Positions 1 to 8,797 of a stretch of 64,000 bases of DNA are shown here, one piece after another. Each line of letters opens with the position of its first letter. The first letter of the stretch is position 1. Below the pieces are notes generated by a model. The model was given only the letters and a program-made list of their open reading frames with translations. It did no database searches and had not been told where the DNA came from. The DNA is from Agarivorans gilvus (lineage in GTDB: Bacteria; Pseudomonadota; Gammaproteobacteria; Enterobacterales; Celerinatantimonadaceae), in assembly GCF_001420915.1 (NCBI RefSeq), contig NZ_CP013021.1:3027001-3091000 (forward strand). The letters are read 5' to 3'. The translations under genes were made by a program, and so were the position numbers.

Positions 1-466
1 CAATCTCAACCAATTGCTGCTGGCCAACCCCGAGTTCTTTAATCACGGTATCGGGTGAAATATCCAGTTTTACTCGTTTTAACAATTCCGCGGTTTGTTT
101 ATACATGGCGCTATGGTCGAGTACGCCATAAGAGCTGATTTCGGCACCAAGAAAGATGTTTTCCAGAATGCTTAGTTCCTTCACCAGAGTGAGCTCTTGG
201 TGAATAATTGCGATGCCCTTTTCTTCGCTGTCGCGCACGCTACGTGATTGCAGCGGCTCGCCTTTGTAAATAATTTGTCCTTCGTAACTACCATAGGGAT
301 GAACACCGGTGAGCACCTTCATTAAGGTGGACTTACCTGAACCATTTTCGCCGCAAAGCGACACGACTTCGCCGCGCTCCAGGCTGAAATTAACCCCATT
401 AAGCGCAATCACGCCGGAGAATTTTTTAACGATGTCTGACATCGTTAATAAGCTACTATCGCTCAT
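1..466 (-). CDS. xylG: Xylose ABC transporter ATP-binding protein XylG (partial, N-terminus only)
   Basis: This is the N-terminal ~155 residues of a sugar ABC ATPase; the gene runs off the left edge of the window. The ATG at 464-466 is preceded by an AGGAGT ribosome binding site. The translation shows Walker A GENGSGKST (about residues 40-48) and a Q-loop IIHQELTL, with the flanking text matching XylG of the XylFGH xylose importer. It would supply energy from the cytoplasmic face for xylose uptake. It lies 74 bp downstream of xylF on the same strand, the usual xylFG(H) order. XylG has two ATPase halves; only the first is visible here. RbsA or MglA is the alternative, but the XylF neighbour decides it. 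Confidence 0.93.
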   Translation of the reverse strand, partial: MSDSSLLTMSDIVKKFSGVIALNGVNFSLERGEVVSLCGENGSGKSTLMKVLTGVHPYGSYEGQIIYKGEPLQSRSVRDSEEKGIAIIHQELTLVKELSILENIFLGAEISSYGVLDHSAMYKQTAELLKRVKLDISPDTVIKELGVGQQQLVEI

Positions 467-540
467 AAATACTCCTGATAAAGGGCGGCCTTAGCTCGCC
501 CTTAATACTGCTGTTATGAATTTACTGTGGATACGTAGGC

Positions 541-1533
541 TTATTGGTAAACGTCGGCTTTGCTATGGAAACCGTCGGCAATAACGGTTTGATCGATATT
601 GGTTTTATCGACAGCAATTGGCGTTAATAGGTAAGCGGGTACGTCTTTGGTGCCGTTGTTTAAGCTAGCGTTAGATGTCGGGGTTTGGCCTTTACCCAGT
701 TGCACAGCCAGTTCGGCAGCGGTGGTAGCAAGCAGTTTAATTGGCTTGTAAATAGTCATGGTTTGGGTGCCTTCAACCACGCGGCGAGCGGCGGCTAGGT
801 CGGCATCTTGACCTGAAATATAAACTTTACCGGCTAAACCTTGTGCTTCTAAGGCCTGAATGGCACCGCCAGCGGTAGAGTCGTTAGACGCCACTACTAC
901 ATCGATGTCGTTGTGGTTTGCAGTTAAAGCATTTTCCATAATTTTTAATGCGTTTTCAGCTAACCAGCCATCAACCCATTGGTCACCCACTACTTTAATG
1001 TCGCCTTTGTCGATTAGCGGTTGTAGTACGTTCATTTGACCTTGACGGAATAGCTTGGCGTTGTTATCAACTGGCGAACCGCCCATTAAGAAGAAGTTAC
1101 CGCTGGCTTTGTGCTTAATTAAGGCTTCAGCTTGCAGTTCACCTACTTTCTCGTTGTCGAAAGAAAGGTAGAAGTCGATATCGGCATTATTAATTAAACG
1201 GTCATAGGCCAATACCTTAATGCCTTCTGCTTTCGCTTCTGCGATCACGTTGGCCAGCACCATGCCGTTGTAAGGGATGATGACTAAGACATCGACACCG
1301 CGTGAAATCATGTTTTCAATTTGGGAAATTTGCGCCGTTTCGTTACCGTTGGCCGATTGAACGAAAACATCAGCACCTAGCTCTTCAGCTTTACCAACAA
1401 AAAAGTCTCGGTCTTTTTGCCAGCGCTCTAAACGAAGGTCGTCAATTGCCATACCAATTTTTACCGGTTTGGCAAAAACAGGTGCGGAAACCGCAATGGC
1501 TAGGGCGCACAGTAGGGTAGTCAGTTTTTTCAT
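541..1533 (-). CDS. xylF: D-xylose ABC transporter periplasmic binding protein XylF
   Basis: 330 residues, the normal length for XylF. It starts with a typical Sec signal peptide (MKKLTTLLCALAIAVSAPVFA) and continues as a type I periplasmic sugar-binding protein (Peripla_BP_4): KIGMAIDDLRLERW near the mature N-terminus, then the hinge text VVASNDSTAGGAIQAL and YISGQDAD. The ATG at 1531-1533 has a strong AAGGAG site 8 bp upstream. XylF captures xylose in the periplasm and hands it to XylH/XylG. It is the first gene of the xylFG operon running off the left edge, so the promoter should lie in 1534-1886, where a LacI-type palindrome and a TACGAAAAA motif occur. Confidence 0.96.
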   Translation of the reverse strand: MKKLTTLLCALAIAVSAPVFAKPVKIGMAIDDLRLERWQKDRDFFVGKAEELGADVFVQSANGNETAQISQIENMISRGVDVLVIIPYNGMVLANVIAEAKAEGIKVLAYDRLINNADIDFYLSFDNEKVGELQAEALIKHKASGNFFLMGGSPVDNNAKLFRQGQMNVLQPLIDKGDIKVVGDQWVDGWLAENALKIMENALTANHNDIDVVVASNDSTAGGAIQALEAQGLAGKVYISGQDADLAAARRVVEGTQTMTIYKPIKLLATTAAELAVQLGKGQTPTSNASLNNGTKDVPAYLLTPIAVDKTNIDQTVIADGFHSKADVYQ

Positions 1534-1654
1534 TATTAGCTCCTTGCTATTCAGCTTGTTATATATTTTTGGCTAAGGTTGGGGCGTTTAGGCCACCCCA
1601 TAAATCATTCCTCGGCAACAGATTAGGCGCTAATGCAAAGCTGACCAATGATGC

Positions 1655-1663
1655 TTTTTCGTA
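1655..1663 (-). promoter_or_regulatory. Possible XylR half-site upstream of xylF
   Basis: On the minus strand this reads TACGAAAAA, matching the core of the element found before xylA (20089-20098) and xylB (27531-27540). It is placed 122 bp upstream of the xylF ATG. The motif is short, so the call rests on its repeated presence before xylose genes. Confidence 0.3.
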
Positions 1664-1712
1664 CACTTATGATGTTTATTAATTATGCTTCTCACTCTGT
1701 GAACCAGCGCAA

Positions 1713-1724
1713 GAAAACGTTTTC
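1713..1724. promoter_or_regulatory. LacI-family-type operator palindrome upstream of xylF
   Basis: GAAAACGTTTTC is a perfect 12-bp palindrome with the central CG typical of LacI/GalR/PurR-family operators. It lies about 180 bp upstream of the xylF start. No LacI-family gene is present in the window (the xylose regulators here are XylR/AraC-type), so a regulator encoded elsewhere would be needed. Function is inference; a 12-bp palindrome can arise by chance. Confidence 0.4.
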
Positions 1725-1886
1725 CTAAAGGTGTCGATTTTGAATTTAGTGCCATAGTTGGCATTATTGTTGAACAAGAAATGTTAGCGGAATGAGGCTT
1801 TTTGCGAGCCGGATGAAACTGACTAAAATGTTATTAAGGCGCCTTGGAATGACGCCGTTACGGTTCTCACCCAGTACTTTGCCACC

Positions 1887-2807
1887 TTAACTATTATGTT
1901 GAAAATGTTGGATAATTTCTATCTCTGGAGGCGCTTCGCTAAAGGCTCTAAGGGTGTCTAAACCGGCGGGCTGGTTCGGCGTATATTGTTGCGCCAGCGC
2001 CTTAATCCAGCTCAGCCCTAAGCGGCTTTCGTAAGCCGAGCTAAATACACAGGCTACTTGATCGGCGTGGGCTTGCTCCAATAAAGATAAACAGCGATGC
2101 CATGGCCCTAGCAAACTGGGTTTCATAATCAATGCTTTTAATCCCTTGAAGTAGCGATAGCGATAATTGCTGTCTTGCAAACTTTCATCAAGACCAATGC
2201 CCACACCGGTACGCTCGGCCAGCATGGCAGATTGTTGTGGGTTGTTTAGTGGCTCTTCGATGTATTCGATACGTGATAAATCGATATTCTCGATAATAAA
2301 GATCGCCTGATTCCAAATCCAACTGCGGTTGGCGTCTAGGCGCAGACGTAACTGGGGATAGTGTTTTTGTAGGGCTTGAATTAATTCAATATCTTGTTTT
2401 GGCGATTGTCGAGCGACTTTTAGTTTGGCTAAATCGCTAGGCTGTTGTTCTAGAATTTGCTGGCAGTGTTGCCAATCGCCTTTTAGCAGTAAGCAACTGT
2501 CGTTGAAGTTGGCTTCGGGAGGCTCTCCGGCCATGGCACAATCAAGGCCAAAGGCGACGCTGGGGTAGAGTCGATGTTGAGGATGGCCTTGCAGGCAGGC
2601 AATCACTTGCTGTTCAGCCTGAGCAAGTGTTTCTTCGCTGAAGCCGGGTAATGGAGCGATTTCACCACGGCCAAGGCGACCGTCTTGGAAACGTAATTCA
2701 AGGTATAGTCCCTGCCGCTGCTGTAACTGAAAGTTACCCAGTTGTAGTGGCTGAGCTAGTTGTTGAGTGTAACGGCTGAGAGTCGCACTGTGCCAATCGC
2801 AGAGCAT
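1887..2807 (-). CDS. menC: o-Succinylbenzoate synthase MenC
   Basis: 306 residues of the enolase superfamily (MR-MLE). It dehydrates SHCHC to o-succinylbenzoate in menaquinone synthesis. The superfamily residues are readable: LAKLKVAR (catalytic KxK), LRLDANRSW (metal Asp), EEPL (metal Glu), GLDES (metal Asp) and LIMKPSLLG (second catalytic Lys). The ATG has AAGGAG 7 bp upstream. It follows menB on the same strand after a 190-bp gap that holds a perfect 12-bp hairpin, so it may be transcribed with the operon or separately. menE, which often follows menC in related bacteria, is absent: xylF comes next. Confidence 0.93.
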   Translation of the reverse strand: MLCDWHSATLSRYTQQLAQPLQLGNFQLQQRQGLYLELRFQDGRLGRGEIAPLPGFSEETLAQAEQQVIACLQGHPQHRLYPSVAFGLDCAMAGEPPEANFNDSCLLLKGDWQHCQQILEQQPSDLAKLKVARQSPKQDIELIQALQKHYPQLRLRLDANRSWIWNQAIFIIENIDLSRIEYIEEPLNNPQQSAMLAERTGVGIGLDESLQDSNYRYRYFKGLKALIMKPSLLGPWHRCLSLLEQAHADQVACVFSSAYESRLGLSWIKALAQQYTPNQPAGLDTLRAFSEAPPEIEIIQHFQHNS

Positions 2808-2921
2808 GTCAGCTCCTTATTCATCGAAGATAAATACAAGTTACCCGATAAATCTATCACTTAGCCGTAGGCTGCTGCAATAGGCAATAAGTCTAGCGTA
2901 ACGAGGTTTTTCTCTACTTTG

Positions 2922-2948
2922 CACACTGTTGGCTTAGCCAACAGTGTG
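2922..2948. repeat. Perfect 12-bp inverted repeat between menB and menC
   Basis: CACACTGTTGGC, a 3-base loop TTA, then GCCAACAGTGTG. Neither strand has a T-run after the stem, so it is not a classical intrinsic terminator. It could be an mRNA stabiliser or attenuator that separates menC expression from menFDHB, or a protein-binding palindrome. Position inside a same-strand gap of 190 bp is the only context. Confidence 0.6.
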
Positions 2949-2997
2949 TTGATGTCGAGTCAAATCCAGTTAGCTGGAGCCAAGCCGCAATTGCAAA

Positions 2998-3843
2998 CTA
3001 GGGGTTACGTTTAAACTTATTAAATTCAGGAGGGCGCTTCTCATTGAAGGCGTTACGCCCTTCTTGACCCTCTTCTGTCATGTAAAACAGCATGGTGGCA
3101 TTGCCAGCGAGCTCTTGAAGACCAGCTTGTCCGTCACAGTCGGCATTTAGCGCCGCTTTTAAGCAGCGCAGCGCCATTGGGCTGTTTTGCAGCATTTCTC
3201 GACACCATTGCACGGTTTCTTTCTCTAGCTCGGCGTAGGGCACCACGGTATTCACTAAACCCATGTCCAGCGCTTCTTGGGCATTATACATGCGGCATAA
3301 AAACCAAATTTCGCGGGCTTTTTTCTGACCGACGATGCGCGCCATATAGCTGGCACCCCAGCCTCCGTCAAAGGAACCCACTTTGGGGCCAGTTTGGCCA
3401 AACTTGGCGTTATCGGCAGCAATGGTTAGATCGCACATCATGTGTAATACATGGCCGCCGCCCACCGCATAACCAGCTACCATGGCCACTACTGGTTTAG
3501 GGCAGGTGCGAATTTGTCTTTGAAAATCAAGCACATTTAAATGATGAGTGCCTTGTTCATCTTGGTAGCCACCATAGTCGCCGCGAACCGATTGGTCACC
3601 GCCGGAACAGAAGGCCAATTCGCCTTCGCCGGTAAGAATGATTACCCCGATGTCGGGGTCGATGCGGGCATCGTTTAAGGCGTGCATCATTTCCTGTACG
3701 GTGAGTGGACGAAAGGCGTTGCGCACCTGCGGTCGGTTAATGGTAATTTTGGCGATGCCACACTCAGACTTATGGTAGCGAATATCTTGGTAGTCTTGGT
3801 TGGCGTCATGCCAAATTACGGCGGAACGGTCAATGTTAGTCAT
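2998..3843 (-). CDS. menB: 1,4-Dihydroxy-2-naphthoyl-CoA synthase MenB
   Basis: 281 residues, crotonase fold. It closes the second ring of the naphthoquinone, converting o-succinylbenzoyl-CoA to DHNA-CoA in the cytoplasm. Family text is clear: FCSGGDQSVRGDYGG (oxyanion hole and the MenB-specific loop), GGGHVLHMMCDLTIAADNA and QTGPKVGSFDGG. C-terminal PPEFNKFKRNP is also typical of MenB. The start codon overlaps the menH stop by 4 bp, so translation is probably coupled. Its substrate needs MenE, which is not in this window. Confidence 0.96.
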   Translation of the reverse strand: MTNIDRSAVIWHDANQDYQDIRYHKSECGIAKITINRPQVRNAFRPLTVQEMMHALNDARIDPDIGVIILTGEGELAFCSGGDQSVRGDYGGYQDEQGTHHLNVLDFQRQIRTCPKPVVAMVAGYAVGGGHVLHMMCDLTIAADNAKFGQTGPKVGSFDGGWGASYMARIVGQKKAREIWFLCRMYNAQEALDMGLVNTVVPYAELEKETVQWCREMLQNSPMALRCLKAALNADCDGQAGLQELAGNATMLFYMTEEGQEGRNAFNEKRPPEFNKFKRNP

Positions 3844-4631
3844 GGCTTTCTCTTTGTTGTTGCTAAGACACTGGACAATAGCTGAAGAAACAGTGTCGGT
3901 TGTTCAAAATGGCAGTTGTGGCCGGCTTGTTCGATGCTGTGCCAACGTAGACGCGGATGCTGCTGTTGTAGCCGTTTGGCTAAACCTTGGTATTTATTGT
4001 CTAGGCTACCACCGATAAAATCCAGTGGCATTTTTAGCTGCTCCAGCTGAGCGCTGAGGTCACTTTGTAAGCCTAGGCTACAGGCACGTAGTGTGGCGGC
4101 TAGGCCTGAGCGCTCTTGTTGGGCTCGGCGTTTAATGAGTTGTTGACGTTGCGCCGCAGTCAGGTTGGCAAATACTGGCTGTTGATACCACTCTTGCAGC
4201 AGTTCATCTAAGGGTTCTTTTAGCCAACGGTCGGCCCAACGGTTGTCGTGCACTAGGCGTTGTTGGCGGGCGTCGGGGTCGCTTAAGCCAGGGTGGGCCG
4301 ACTCGATAATTAAGTGCTGCAGGCCTTTGGGTGCATATAAGGCGTGATGCAGCGCCAAGCGGCCACCAAGGCTGTAGCCCAGCAAGTAATACTGGTTGAT
4401 CTTAAGGCGCTTTAAACACTGGCTTAACTGCTGGCTAAAGTCTTTAAAGGCATGTCGTGGCTTAAGGCCTTGCCGGGCACTCATGCCATGTCCGGGAATA
4501 TCTACGGTGACACAATAATAGTGTTGGCTGAGCTGGCTGATCAGCTCCTGCCAATCACGGCCGCAGCCAAGGAAGCCGTGCAATAACACTAGGCAGGGGT
4601 GTTGAGCTTGTCCATAAACACTACAGTGCAT
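3840..4631 (-). CDS. menH: SHCHC synthase MenH (alpha/beta hydrolase)
   Basis: 263 residues, alpha/beta-hydrolase fold. It eliminates pyruvate from SEPHCHC to give SHCHC. The oxyanion region HGFLGCGRDW, nucleophile elbow GYSLGGR with Ser, and the late catalytic His in QAGHNCHFEQP are visible. It overlaps menD upstream by 11 bp and menB downstream by 4 bp, which places it firmly in the men operon and separates it from generic hydrolases. Confidence 0.93.
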   Translation of the reverse strand: MHCSVYGQAQHPCLVLLHGFLGCGRDWQELISQLSQHYYCVTVDIPGHGMSARQGLKPRHAFKDFSQQLSQCLKRLKINQYYLLGYSLGGRLALHHALYAPKGLQHLIIESAHPGLSDPDARQQRLVHDNRWADRWLKEPLDELLQEWYQQPVFANLTAAQRQQLIKRRAQQERSGLAATLRACSLGLQSDLSAQLEQLKMPLDFIGGSLDNKYQGLAKRLQQQHPRLRWHSIEQAGHNCHFEQPTLFLQLLSSVLATTKRKP

Positions 4632-6366
4632 CTTGCTGAATAACCTGATTAATTAAGCTTTGGTAGCGGGCGCTGGCATCGCCAGAGGGCACACAAACTT
4701 CAATTAAGTAGCTTTGCTTGCTTTGCTGAGCCAGCTTGAAGGCATCGCTAAATTGTTGTTTATCTTCTACTTTGGCATAGGCTAAACCAAAACAGGCGGC
4801 AGCGCTGGCAAACTGGGTTTGATGGGGTAACTGGAAAAAGTCCCGCGCCAGCTGTTGATGTTGTTCGCCGCTGGTTAAACGAGGCAGCAAATTAAAAATT
4901 TCACCGCCGTTGTTATTGATCAGCACAATGGTTAGTGCCTGACTGCTTTGTGCAACTAAGCTCAGCGAGTTTAAGTCGTGCAATAGCGAGGTATCGCCAA
5001 TAACGAGGGTACAGCGTTGTTGCAGTCCTTCGGCCACTCCGCAGCTGCTCGCCACCAAGCCGTCGATGCCTGAGGCGCCGCGATTAGCTAAATAATGGCT
5101 GGCACGACAAGGCCGCCCGAGTAACTCAAATAGCCGTACACTCATGCTATTGCCCATAAATAGGGCTGTGTTTGGTGGCTGTAATGCTGACACTTGCGCC
5201 ACAATTGCCAACTCTGAATAGTCGCTTATGGCTTGCTCTACTAGCGGTGCTAACTGCTGCTGGGCGTGTCGCCATAACGCAAAATAGTGGTTCTCAGCAT
5301 TTGAAACAGCTAGTGGGTGAGCTTGCAACCAAGCTAGAGCAGCACAGTGCCAGCGTTGCTGAATGCGGTGAGAGGGGTTAATCACCTGGTGATGAGGGTC
5401 GATTAACCAATGCTCGGCTTGAGTGTCTGCCAGATATTGGCCAAGCCGTTTAGACACCAACTTACCCCCAAATTGAATCACCAGCTTGGCTTGACTGTTG
5501 GCGGAAAACCCAGGGTTGGCGAGCAGCAATTCTGCTTGGCTAATCATTTGCTGTTGAGAAGACAGCGCCTGCCAGTGGCTTTGGCAGTCGACTAACACCG
5601 GTAGCCCCGCCTGTTGCGCCCAATCGACAATTGCCTGGCTTTGCGCTAACGCTTGTTGGCCAAGCACTACCAAAATTTGTTGCTGCTGGCGCAGGGTTAA
5701 CCAAGCGGGATGTTGCTGGCAATTTATCGTTTGAGCTTGCACGCGATAATATGCGTTATCGCTGGCTAGCCAAGCCAACAAGGGACGTGCGTGTTCACTT
5801 AAGTCTTGTTTAACTTGTTCTGGGTAAAAGGGCTCGCGATAAGGACAGTTGAGATGAATCGGCCCCGCTTGCTGCTGTTGTTGGGCCAAGGCATGGCCTA
5901 AGTGGGTGAGCATGGTTTGTGGCGGGCTGGCTAAACTGGGCTCGCTTAATTGCGCTTGATAGACCGGATAGTGGCTAAAAATGCCCTGCTGTTGAATCGC
6001 CTGATTGGCTCCCATGCCAATTAACTCGCTGGGGCGGTCGGCACTTAAAATCACCAAGGGTACGCCATTTTGCCTCGCTTCCACCACCGCCGGGTAAAGG
6101 TTGGCAACGGCACTGCCAGAGGTGGTGATAACGACCACCGGCTGTTGTTTGGCGCGGGCTAGCCCTAGGGCAAAAAAGCCTAAACCGCGTTCATCAAAAT
6201 GACAATGGCTAATACAGTCGGGGTGCTGAGCCACCGCTAGGCTTAAGGGGGCTGAACGAGAACCGGGGGCGAGGCAAAAGTGCTTTATACCATGGCGAAC
6301 ACAGTCTTCTATTAGCCATTCGGCCCAAGCGATATTAATGTTTTTAATCAAGCAGTGCGTCCTCAT
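4621..6366 (-). CDS. menD: SEPHCHC synthase MenD (ThDP-dependent)
   Basis: 581 residues, slightly longer than E. coli MenD. It condenses isochorismate with 2-oxoglutarate. Visible: APGSRSAPLSLA near the N-terminus (isochorismate site), HFDERGLGFFALGLA with the ThDP-activating Glu region, and a C-terminal ThDP/Mg segment VIGDTSLLHDLNSL followed by INNNGGEIF. It overlaps menF by 23 bp. The chosen ATG at 6364-6366 has only a weak ribosome site; an in-frame TTG at 6349-6351, 7 bases after GAGGAC, is a credible alternative start and would remove five residues. Confidence 0.94.
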   Translation of the reverse strand: MRTHCLIKNINIAWAEWLIEDCVRHGIKHFCLAPGSRSAPLSLAVAQHPDCISHCHFDERGLGFFALGLARAKQQPVVVITTSGSAVANLYPAVVEARQNGVPLVILSADRPSELIGMGANQAIQQQGIFSHYPVYQAQLSEPSLASPPQTMLTHLGHALAQQQQQAGPIHLNCPYREPFYPEQVKQDLSEHARPLLAWLASDNAYYRVQAQTINCQQHPAWLTLRQQQQILVVLGQQALAQSQAIVDWAQQAGLPVLVDCQSHWQALSSQQQMISQAELLLANPGFSANSQAKLVIQFGGKLVSKRLGQYLADTQAEHWLIDPHHQVINPSHRIQQRWHCAALAWLQAHPLAVSNAENHYFALWRHAQQQLAPLVEQAISDYSELAIVAQVSALQPPNTALFMGNSMSVRLFELLGRPCRASHYLANRGASGIDGLVASSCGVAEGLQQRCTLVIGDTSLLHDLNSLSLVAQSSQALTIVLINNNGGEIFNLLPRLTSGEQHQQLARDFFQLPHQTQFASAAACFGLAYAKVEDKQQFSDAFKLAQQSKQSYLIEVCVPSGDASARYQSLINQVIQQDAL

Positions 6367-7666
6367 CCACTAATTGCAAAATAGTGGCTATTTTGTGGTT
6401 TAGCTCTTGCCACTCTTGGGCTGCTTGCGAGCCCGCCACAATGCCCGCGCCAGCAAAACTACTGAGTTGCTGGGGGCTGACTAAGGCGCTACGGATGGCC
6501 ACCGAAAATTCACTTTGAGCGCCGCTTAGCCAACCTACGGCGCCGGCATACCAGCCGCGGGCATAACCTTCATTTTTAAGAATAAACTCTACCGCAGAAG
6601 AACGCGGTAGGCCACCCACAGCTGGGGTTGGGTGCAGTGCTTGTAGTAGTGAACGGTCGGCTAGGGCGGGACTGATGCGCGCCTGAATGCGGCGTTTTAA
6701 ATGCTGGACTCGGTCTAGTTTCACCAGCTCCAGTTGTTCTAGAGCATTAACATGCAGGCTTAACTCTTGCAGGCGGCGGCTTAAATCTTCTACCACCAAT
6801 TGGTTTTCCAGTTGATTTTTCGCATCTTCCAGCAACAGTTGACCCAGCTGCTGGTCTTGTTCTGGGCTGACGCCTCGCGGCGCAGTACCAGCCAGCGCTT
6901 CGCTAACCAGTTGACTGCCTTCGCGTGAATATAAACGCTCTGGGCTGCAACCGAGAAAGCTGTTAATGCCATCAAACTGAAATAGAAAGCTATAACATTT
7001 AGGCTCCTTTTGCTGCCATTGTTGCAGCAGAGTAAAGGGGTTAATCTCGCCATTTAATTGAATAGAAGTTTGCCGTGACAAGACCACTTTGGCGGTGTGC
7101 TGCTGAAATTCATCACTGGTGACTTCATCAACCAGCTTTTGCCATTGTTGGGCATTGGGTTGATCTTGGCGGCTCAGCGCCTTGGTGGCATTTTCGGGTA
7201 AGGGGCGGCTGGGGCGCAGCGCAGCAAAGGCTTGTTTAATGCGCTGATATTCTAATTCGGGTTGTTGCTGGAAGTTGGCGTTAACGAACAGCCGCGTGTA
7301 TTCACCATCACAGCGGATCTCAAAGCGCGGAAGAATGAAACGATGCTGCGGAAAGCTTGGCCACTGGGCACTTTGTTGGGAAAAGGCGATGCCACCGTAA
7401 AAGCGTAATTGGTTATTACTTTTATCTAGCTGCTCACTCACCGCTTGCAGTTGTTCAAGGTCTAATACCGATTTTGCCGCGCCAATAAAAGCAACTTGCT
7501 GGCGGTGTTTGTTCTTCCAATAGCCGCGGGTAGTGTGTTGTTGCTGATTTAACCAAGCCAGCAGATCAAGCTTGTTGAGCTGAATACAAGCTTGCTGAAA
7601 ACCTTGTTGCGGTGCTTGCCGAAGCTGGTCAATTAAGAATTGAAATTGGCTAGCCGATAGTCTCAC
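6344..7666 (-). CDS. menF: Isochorismate synthase MenF
   Basis: 440 residues of the chorismate-binding family (anthranilate synthase component I fold). It converts chorismate to isochorismate, the first committed menaquinone step. Family text: SEALAGTAPRG, HPTPAVGGLPR, GYARGWYAGAVGW and a late FAGAGIV. Start is a GTG at 7664-7666 preceded by AGGAA. It is the first gene of menF-menD-menH-menB, divergent from menA across about 118 bp. An entC-type role in siderophores is unlikely given the neighbours. Confidence 0.93.
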   Translation of the reverse strand: MRLSASQFQFLIDQLRQAPQQGFQQACIQLNKLDLLAWLNQQQHTTRGYWKNKHRQQVAFIGAAKSVLDLEQLQAVSEQLDKSNNQLRFYGGIAFSQQSAQWPSFPQHRFILPRFEIRCDGEYTRLFVNANFQQQPELEYQRIKQAFAALRPSRPLPENATKALSRQDQPNAQQWQKLVDEVTSDEFQQHTAKVVLSRQTSIQLNGEINPFTLLQQWQQKEPKCYSFLFQFDGINSFLGCSPERLYSREGSQLVSEALAGTAPRGVSPEQDQQLGQLLLEDAKNQLENQLVVEDLSRRLQELSLHVNALEQLELVKLDRVQHLKRRIQARISPALADRSLLQALHPTPAVGGLPRSSAVEFILKNEGYARGWYAGAVGWLSGAQSEFSVAIRSALVSPQQLSSFAGAGIVAGSQAAQEWQELNHKIATILQLVDEDALLD

Positions 7667-7784
7667 TTAAACCATTCCTGCGGGAGATTAGCGTTTCAAT
7701 GTAGCGGTTTTTAGCGCAACATTATAGTTAGATTTGGCTCTGCCTTGATGCTGAGCAATAATAGGCGCTAAGTTGTTATCGTTA

Positions 7785-8696
7785 ATGTTGAATATTACTT
7801 TGAAATCATGGCTTCATGCGGCTCGTTTACGAACTCTGCCTTTGGCGAGCGCTTCGATTATTTTGGGTTCGGCTTTGGCCTATGCTCAACAGCAGTTTTT
7901 TTGGACGGTACTGGTTTTGGCCTTAGTCACCGCCTTGTTGCTGCAAATTTTATCCAATCTCGCTAACGATTACGGTGATGCCGAAAAGGGTCTCGACGAC
8001 GATACTCGGCTTGGTCCCCAGCGGGCAATCCAAGCAGGCTTGTTATCGCGCCAGCAGATGCTGCGGGCGATTATTAGCGTGGCGGGCTTATCCATCGTTG
8101 CTGGCTTAGCGCTACTTAGCGTCAGCTTGGGTAACAATGTTACCGCGTGGTTAGGTTTTATCGGACTAGGTGGGCTTTCCATCATTGCGGCCATTGCCTA
8201 TACCATGGGTTCTAAGCCCTACGGCTATCGCGGTTTTGGCGACATTAGCGTATTTATCTTCTTTGGTTTGCTGGGCGTGTTGGGTAGCTATTATCTACAT
8301 ACTCACCAGTTTGACCAGCGGGTGTTGATGCTGGCCGCGGCTAACGGCTTGTTAGCTACCGCGGTGCTAAATATTAATAATCTACGAGATTTCAAACCCG
8401 ACCAACAAGCTGGCAAGCATACTCTAGCGGTACGTTTAGGCGAATACCGAGCCCGCTGTTACCATTTGGCCTTGGTGTACTTTGCCCTAGTATTGTTTGC
8501 ACTGGTCACTTGGTTGCAGGCTCCCCTTAGCTTGGCTTGGTTATTCATCTTGCCTGCGCTGGCCTTAATTAAAGTGAGCCATGCGGTGTTTGTGGGTTAT
8601 CAGGCGCAAGATCTTGATCAACAGTTACAAGCCACCGCAAAGTTGAGCTTTATCATTGCCTTAGTGTTTAGCGCCGGGATTCAAATCAGCTGGTAG
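7785..8696 (+). CDS. menA: 1,4-Dihydroxy-2-naphthoate polyprenyltransferase MenA
   Basis: 303 residues from the ATG at 7785 (an in-frame TTG at 7773 is possible; neither has a good ribosome site). UbiA-family integral membrane prenyltransferase with about eight or nine hydrophobic segments. The two Asp-rich metal-diphosphate motifs are NDYGDAEKGLDDD (after the second segment) and NINNLRDFKPD. It attaches the isoprenoid tail to DHNA, giving demethylmenaquinone. It is divergent from menF, so one regulatory region can serve both transcripts. Confidence 0.94.
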   Translation: MLNITLKSWLHAARLRTLPLASASIILGSALAYAQQQFFWTVLVLALVTALLLQILSNLANDYGDAEKGLDDDTRLGPQRAIQAGLLSRQQMLRAIISVAGLSIVAGLALLSVSLGNNVTAWLGFIGLGGLSIIAAIAYTMGSKPYGYRGFGDISVFIFFGLLGVLGSYYLHTHQFDQRVLMLAAANGLLATAVLNINNLRDFKPDQQAGKHTLAVRLGEYRARCYHLALVYFALVLFALVTWLQAPLSLAWLFILPALALIKVSHAVFVGYQAQDLDQQLQATAKLSFIIALVFSAGIQISW

Positions 8697-8797
8697 CTAA
8701 CTAAGCTGTGAGCTTATTTGCGCACTATAAAGAAAAAGCATTGAGCCAAGTCCTATAGCTTTGCTAAGGTAGTGACAGAGACTTGGGAGGATCGCCA

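Larger units (their letters stand above)
1534..1886. other. Intergenic region upstream of xylF and downstream of menC
   Basis: 353 bp with no credible gene. It must hold the xylF promoter (minus strand) and the end of the men transcript. Two motifs stand out and are listed separately: a 12-bp palindrome at 1713-1724 and TTTTTCGTA at 1655-1663, the reverse of a TACGAAAAA motif also found before xylA and xylB. No convincing intrinsic terminator for menC is seen. Confidence 0.6.

Noticed and set aside
1302..1520. Open frame opposite xylF
   Set aside because: Shadow of a well-supported gene; no independent evidence.
2922..2948. Intrinsic terminator after menB
   Set aside because: The stem is perfect but no T-run follows on either strand.
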